Shown: positions 6,980-8,752 of the stretch, piece after piece | Layout of the letters: each line of letters begins with the position of its first letter | Numbering within the stretch: the stretch's first letter is position 1 | NCBI GenBank assembly: GCA_022567275.1 | Contig: JADFHH010000043.1 | Span: forward strand, 1 to 8,752 | From: Pseudomonadota bacterium | GTDB lineage: Bacteria > Pseudomonadota > Alphaproteobacteria > Rhizobiales > Methyloligellaceae | Length of the DNA: 8,752 nucleotides | Direction of reading: 5' to 3' | Notes under the pieces: generated by a model | Databases searched by the model: none | Seen by the model: the letters and a program-made list of their open reading frames with translations, nothing else | Told to the model about the DNA's origin: nothing | Made by a program: the position numbers and the translations under genes

Positions 6980-7095
6980 CGTCCCGGTGCTCCCCCGGTA
7001 TTCCCGCAGGCGCCCGCGGCGCGAAACGAGACCGGAACGGAACCCCGGCCCCTGGCGGCGCGATTCAATATGTTGGTGGAGACAAAACGATCCAT
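6976..7095 (-). pseudogene. mraZ: Truncated mraZ: 39-codon remnant with MraZ N-terminus
   Basis: Intact MraZ is a DNA-binding repressor of about 140-150 residues made of two AbrB-like halves and encoded directly upstream of rsmH. Here a 39-codon ORF starts at ATG 7095 and begins MDRFVST, then GRGSVPVSFRAA at residues 16-27, matching the family beginning (MDRF-S-T, D-x-KGR-x-SVP-x-x-FRA). The DxKGR element has become AARGR, losing the conserved Asp, and Val after GR is Gly. After FRAA it continues GACGNTGGAPGR and ends at a TGA that overlaps the rsmH ATG (ATGA), so the frame looks like an N-terminus joined to a C-terminal tail by an internal deletion of about 110 codons. It is preceded by AAGGGGGG and TTAGGGGG, so it may still be translated as a leader coupled to rsmH. 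It cannot form an AbrB fold. A chance resemblance is possible, but position, strand and start all agree. Confidence 0.72.
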
Positions 7096-7129
7096 CCCCC
7101 TAACCCCCCTTCGGCCGCTACGCAAACAA

Positions 7130-7163
7130 CACCTGAGCCGCAGGTGCGGCGCCCCAACGCCGC
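7130..7163. repeat. Two tandem perfect hairpins in the mraZ/rsmH leader
   Basis: CACCTG (7130-7135) pairs with CAGGTG (7141-7146) across a 5-base loop, and GCGGCG (7146-7151) pairs with CGCCGC (7158-7163) across a 6-base loop. They lie 35-68 bases before the mraZ-remnant ATG, within the presumed 5' untranslated leader of the dcw transcript. There is no T-run, so they are not intrinsic terminators. An RNA-level role is inference. Confidence 0.35.
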
Positions 7164-7190
7164 TGCCGCGTCTTAGATGGATCATGGGGC

Positions 7191-7250
7191 GGGGGAGAGG
7201 CTGCCTGTTTCCCGTGGCCTCAGAGGAATCTGACGAATCACCTCTCCCCC
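7191..7250. repeat. Perfect 10-base inverted repeat, 40-base spacer
   Basis: GGGGGAGAGG (7191-7200) is exactly complementary to CCTCTCCCCC (7241-7250). The spacer holds a small CCTC-A-GAGG dyad (7218-7226). The right arm overlaps the G-rich repeats that look like MraZ boxes, so the inverted copy may be a second, oppositely oriented protein site, or the two arms may form a long stem in the dcw leader RNA. Confidence 0.4.
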
Positions 7251-7264
7251 TACGCTACCCCAAT
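7240..7264 (-). promoter_or_regulatory. Degenerate MraZ-box-like G-rich repeats
   Basis: On the minus strand TGGGGTAGCG is followed by TAGGGGGAGA and then GGTGA, giving G-rich units with a 10-base period. Known MraZ operators are TGGG(N) repeats with 5-6 base spacers in front of mraZ. The units lie about 20 bases after the candidate -10 of the dcw operon, a sensible place for autorepression. Only the first unit fits well, in keeping with relaxed selection if mraZ is lost. A similar G-rich run directly precedes the mraZ-remnant ATG (7096-7110). Confidence 0.35.
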
Positions 7265-7282
7265 CCGAACGGGCGAATCAGG

Positions 7283-7310
7283 AATATCATGTGGATATCA
7301 TGGGGGTCAA
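7283..7310 (-). promoter_or_regulatory. Candidate dcw operon promoter
   Basis: On the minus strand TTGACC (7310-7305) is followed after 16 bases by GATATT (7288-7283). The -35 matches the sigma70 consensus at five of six bases, the -10 at four. Start of transcription would fall near 7275, giving about 180 bases of leader before the mraZ remnant. The spacer and its edges hold a tandem repeat: ATATCATG occurs at 7284-7291 and again at 7295-7302 (plus strand), 11 bases apart, a possible regulator site on one face of the helix. Confidence 0.42.
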
Positions 7311-7320
7311 TAGTTGCGGG

Positions 7321-7408
7321 TTACGTATTAGTACTAGGGTAAACAGCGGGTTAACCTAGGGTTTCTAACAGGGGCATCAGTATTTTCAGGTTCCGTATAA
7401 GTACGAGG
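7321..7408. repeat. Direct repeat of an 18-base dyad element, and an inverted repeat between
   Basis: TTACGTATTAGTACTAGG (7321-7338) and TTCCGTATAAGTACGAGG (7391-7408) match at 15 of 18 bases and lie 70 bases apart. Each contains the dyad GTA-N4-TAC. Between them, CTAGGGTAA (7334-7342) and TTAACCTAG (7351-7359) form an inverted repeat with one mismatch and an 8-base spacer. The arrangement in a divergent promoter region suggests two sites for one dimeric regulator, possibly looping. The protein is unknown. Confidence 0.4.
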
Positions 7409-7424
7409 TATATAGCATTTTATC

Positions 7425-7457
7425 CGTCAATAATTTGACGTGTTTGGCATTCATGCC
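7425..7457 (+). promoter_or_regulatory. Two perfect dyads, possible hydrolase promoter/operator
   Basis: CGTCAA-TAAT-TTGACG (7425-7440) and GGCAT-TC-ATGCC (7446-7457) are perfect inverted repeats six bases apart. The second TTGACG (7435-7440) is a good plus-strand -35; 17 bases later is GTCGTA, a poor -10, so a promoter for the hydrolase is possible but weakly supported. The 111 bases from 7458 to the hydrolase start show only its ribosome binding site. Confidence 0.28.
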
Positions 7458-7568
7458 GTCGTAAACCGGAAAAGTGGGTAGATTGACCGCCACGCCCGGC
7501 GCGTAAAAGTCTCTGGCCTTCATGGGAGGAGTATTGTTATTGGCATAGTCCTGACAGGGAATGATAGC

Positions 7569-8504
7569 ATGACATCCATGAAAAGGACGGCAACGGTTTG
7601 CGCATTGCTGCTGGCGGGCATGGCTGTCCTGTCATGCTCCGGCGCCTATCAGAGGGACGATGCCCATGTCCGCTATGCGACGCTGGGCAGCGCGGCGCAA
7701 AAAATCCGGCTGGCTTATCGCGATCAGGGAACAGGCAAGCCGATCCTGCTGCTGCACGGCTTCGGCGCCAGCTCCTACACATGGCGGCATGTTGAACCGG
7801 CGCTGCTCACCTCCGGCTACCGGGTTCTCACGCTCGATCTGAAGGGTTTTGGCCTGTCGGACAAGCCATTCGACGAGGACTATTCCATCTTCGATCAGGC
7901 CGCGCTGGTCTCCCAGTTCATCGATTATCTCGGCCTGAAAAAGCTGAGCGTCGTCGGCCACTCGCTCGGCGGCGGCGTGGCGCTGGTCCTGGCGCTCGAC
8001 AAGACCCCCGCCAAGCGCAACCGCATCGCCAAACTGGTTCTCATCGACAGCATCGCCTATGCCCAGAACATTCCGCTCGCCTTCAGCATTTTGCGCACGC
8101 CGATCCTCGGCGAGATCAGCTCCCGCCTGGTGCCGCTCGAGGTCCAGACGCGGATCGCCCTGCGTCTCGCCTATTACGACAATTCAAAATTCGACAGCCG
8201 CGACGTGAAGCAATATGCCGGCCCGCTGAAAGACAAGGGTTCGCGCCACGCCATGATCCAGACAGCGCGCCAGATTTTGCCGGAAAATCTCCCCGAACTC
8301 TCAAGCCGTTACAAGACGATTCAAATCCCGGCGCTGATCATCTGGTGCGACCACGACAAGGTCATAAAACCCTATATCGGCCTGCGGCTGCACAATGATT
8401 TGCCGAATTCCACCTTCCATATCATCCGCGCCTGCGGACATTTGCCCCAGGAAGAAAAGCCGCAACGCACGGTGGAGCTGGTGCAGGAATTTCTGAAACG
8501 CTGA
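7569..8504 (+). CDS. Alpha/beta hydrolase with lipoprotein-like signal peptide
   Basis: The 311-residue protein is a complete alpha/beta hydrolase fold enzyme: oxyanion-hole HGFGAS (63-68), SYTWRHVEP, the LDLKGFGLSDKP strand-turn (89-100), nucleophile elbow GHSLGG with Ser132, acid Asp263 in WCDHDKVI, and His291 in CGHLPQEEKP. The substrate is unknown; the family includes esterases, haloalkane dehalogenases and epoxide hydrolases, and the cap region (about 160-245) does not settle this. The N-terminus has a basic MTSMKRTATV start, a hydrophobic stretch and VLSC at residues 20-23, an imperfect lipobox with Cys23, so export and possible lipid anchoring are inferred. ATG 7569 is chosen because AGGGA lies eight bases upstream; ATG 7578 is an alternative that keeps the signal peptide. 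It is transcribed divergently from the dcw operon and followed by a 108-base gap. Confidence 0.9.
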   Translation: MTSMKRTATVCALLLAGMAVLSCSGAYQRDDAHVRYATLGSAAQKIRLAYRDQGTGKPILLLHGFGASSYTWRHVEPALLTSGYRVLTLDLKGFGLSDKPFDEDYSIFDQAALVSQFIDYLGLKKLSVVGHSLGGGVALVLALDKTPAKRNRIAKLVLIDSIAYAQNIPLAFSILRTPILGEISSRLVPLEVQTRIALRLAYYDNSKFDSRDVKQYAGPLKDKGSRHAMIQTARQILPENLPELSSRYKTIQIPALIIWCDHDKVIKPYIGLRLHNDLPNSTFHIIRACGHLPQEEKPQRTVELVQEFLKR

Positions 8505-8529
8505 CGCAGAACTTTACGGTTCCGCATAA

Positions 8530-8573
8530 TTTCAGTTCTCGCTGAGAACTGGTATAAGTTGCCTCAAACTTAT
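8530..8573 (+). promoter_or_regulatory. Twin dyads with embedded -10 after the hydrolase
   Basis: CAGTTCTC (8533-8540) pairs perfectly with GAGAACTG (8544-8551) across three bases, and ATAAGTT (8554-8560) pairs with AACTTAT (8567-8573) across six. No T-run follows, so an intrinsic terminator is unlikely. TATAAG (8553-8558) resembles a -10, with TTTCAG 17 bases upstream as a poor -35; the first dyad would then fill the -35/-10 spacer like an operator for the gene starting at 8613. The GTTC-N7-GAAC core differs from the alphaproteobacterial LexA box, which is a direct GTTC-N7-GTTC. Confidence 0.35.
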
Positions 8574-8612
8574 CAAGCGAACGCCGATCAGTATGAATAC
8601 AGGAGCACCCCC

Positions 8613-8752
8613 ATGTCCATGGCGCCATCCTACTATGTCTTGAGGGAGCCGTACAAAGCCCCTCTTTTTGGTGAACCTTCTAAAACCGGGGCAGGCAGCC
8701 GCCTAAGCAACAGCCGTACCCGGTATTTTCTTGACTGTGACCTCCACCTTAC
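8613..8752 (+). CDS. Unrecognised ORF, N-terminal part (runs off the right edge)
   Basis: ATG 8613 has AGGAG seven bases upstream (8601-8605), the cleanest ribosome binding site in the window, and the frame stays open for 46 codons to the edge. The visible product begins MSMAPSYYVLREPYKAPLF, then GEPSKTGAGSRLSNSRTRYF and LDCDLHL. It has no signal peptide, membrane segment or motif I recognise; it is basic and Ser/Thr rich. Its base composition is less GC-rich than the hydrolase before it. An upstream twin dyad could control it. It may be the start of a real gene of unknown family or a short chance ORF; the strong ribosome site favours a gene. Confidence 0.5.
   Translation, partial: MSMAPSYYVLREPYKAPLFGEPSKTGAGSRLSNSRTRYFLDCDLHL

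Noticed and set aside
6149..7342. 397-codon plus-strand open frame antisense to rsmH and running through the intergenic region
   Set aside because: No recognisable domain, covers a clearly intact rsmH and the structured promoter region; explained by GC-rich codon bias.
7351..7369. CtrA site (TTAA-N7-TTAA) before the dcw operon
   Set aside because: Only one TTAA half-site is present; the second is TCTAA at the wrong spacing.
8533..8551. LexA (SOS) box at the dyad after the hydrolase
   Set aside because: The core is GTTC-N7-GAAC, inverted, while alphaproteobacterial LexA binds direct GTTC-N7-GTTC.

Overview
The window looks like chromosomal DNA from an alphaproteobacterium, probably Hyphomicrobiales (Rhizobiales). 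This rests on the moderately high GC content, the style of the RsmH, FtsI and MraZ sequences, and the gene order. It is inference; I could not run any database search. The core is the start of a division and cell wall (dcw) cluster on the minus strand. From right to left it reads: a severely shortened mraZ, rsmH, ftsL, ftsI, then (after an interruption) the first 96 codons of murE, which runs off the left edge.

The interruption is the main oddity. ftsI and murE are normally adjacent, often overlapping. Here about 3.5 kb separates them. This stretch holds a tightly packed, co-directional trio with overlapping ends: a polytopic membrane protein of the LPG_synthase_TM (YbhN/AglD2-like) family, an MFS transporter, and a gamma-glutamylcyclotransferase (AIG2/GGCT) family protein with an unusual basic/hydrophobic N-terminal extension. 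The trio seems to have its own promoter, possibly giving a near-leaderless transcript. It is followed by about 450 bp of AT-richer DNA with gene-fragment-like sequence and stacked palindromes before murE.

The second oddity is mraZ. Only a 39-codon ORF remains, with a recognisable MraZ N-terminus, at the normal place directly upstream of rsmH and overlapping it as ATGA. Upstream lie a plausible promoter, G-rich repeats resembling MraZ boxes, and several inverted repeats.

To the right, on the plus strand and divergent from the dcw operon, is a complete alpha/beta hydrolase with a lipoprotein-like signal peptide. After it come two adjacent hairpin/dyad sequences and the start of an unrecognised ORF with a strong ribosome binding site, open to the right edge. 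The divergent intergenic region (about 470 bp between the mraZ remnant and the hydrolase) is rich in direct and inverted repeats. I found no RNA gene, CRISPR array or insertion sequence.
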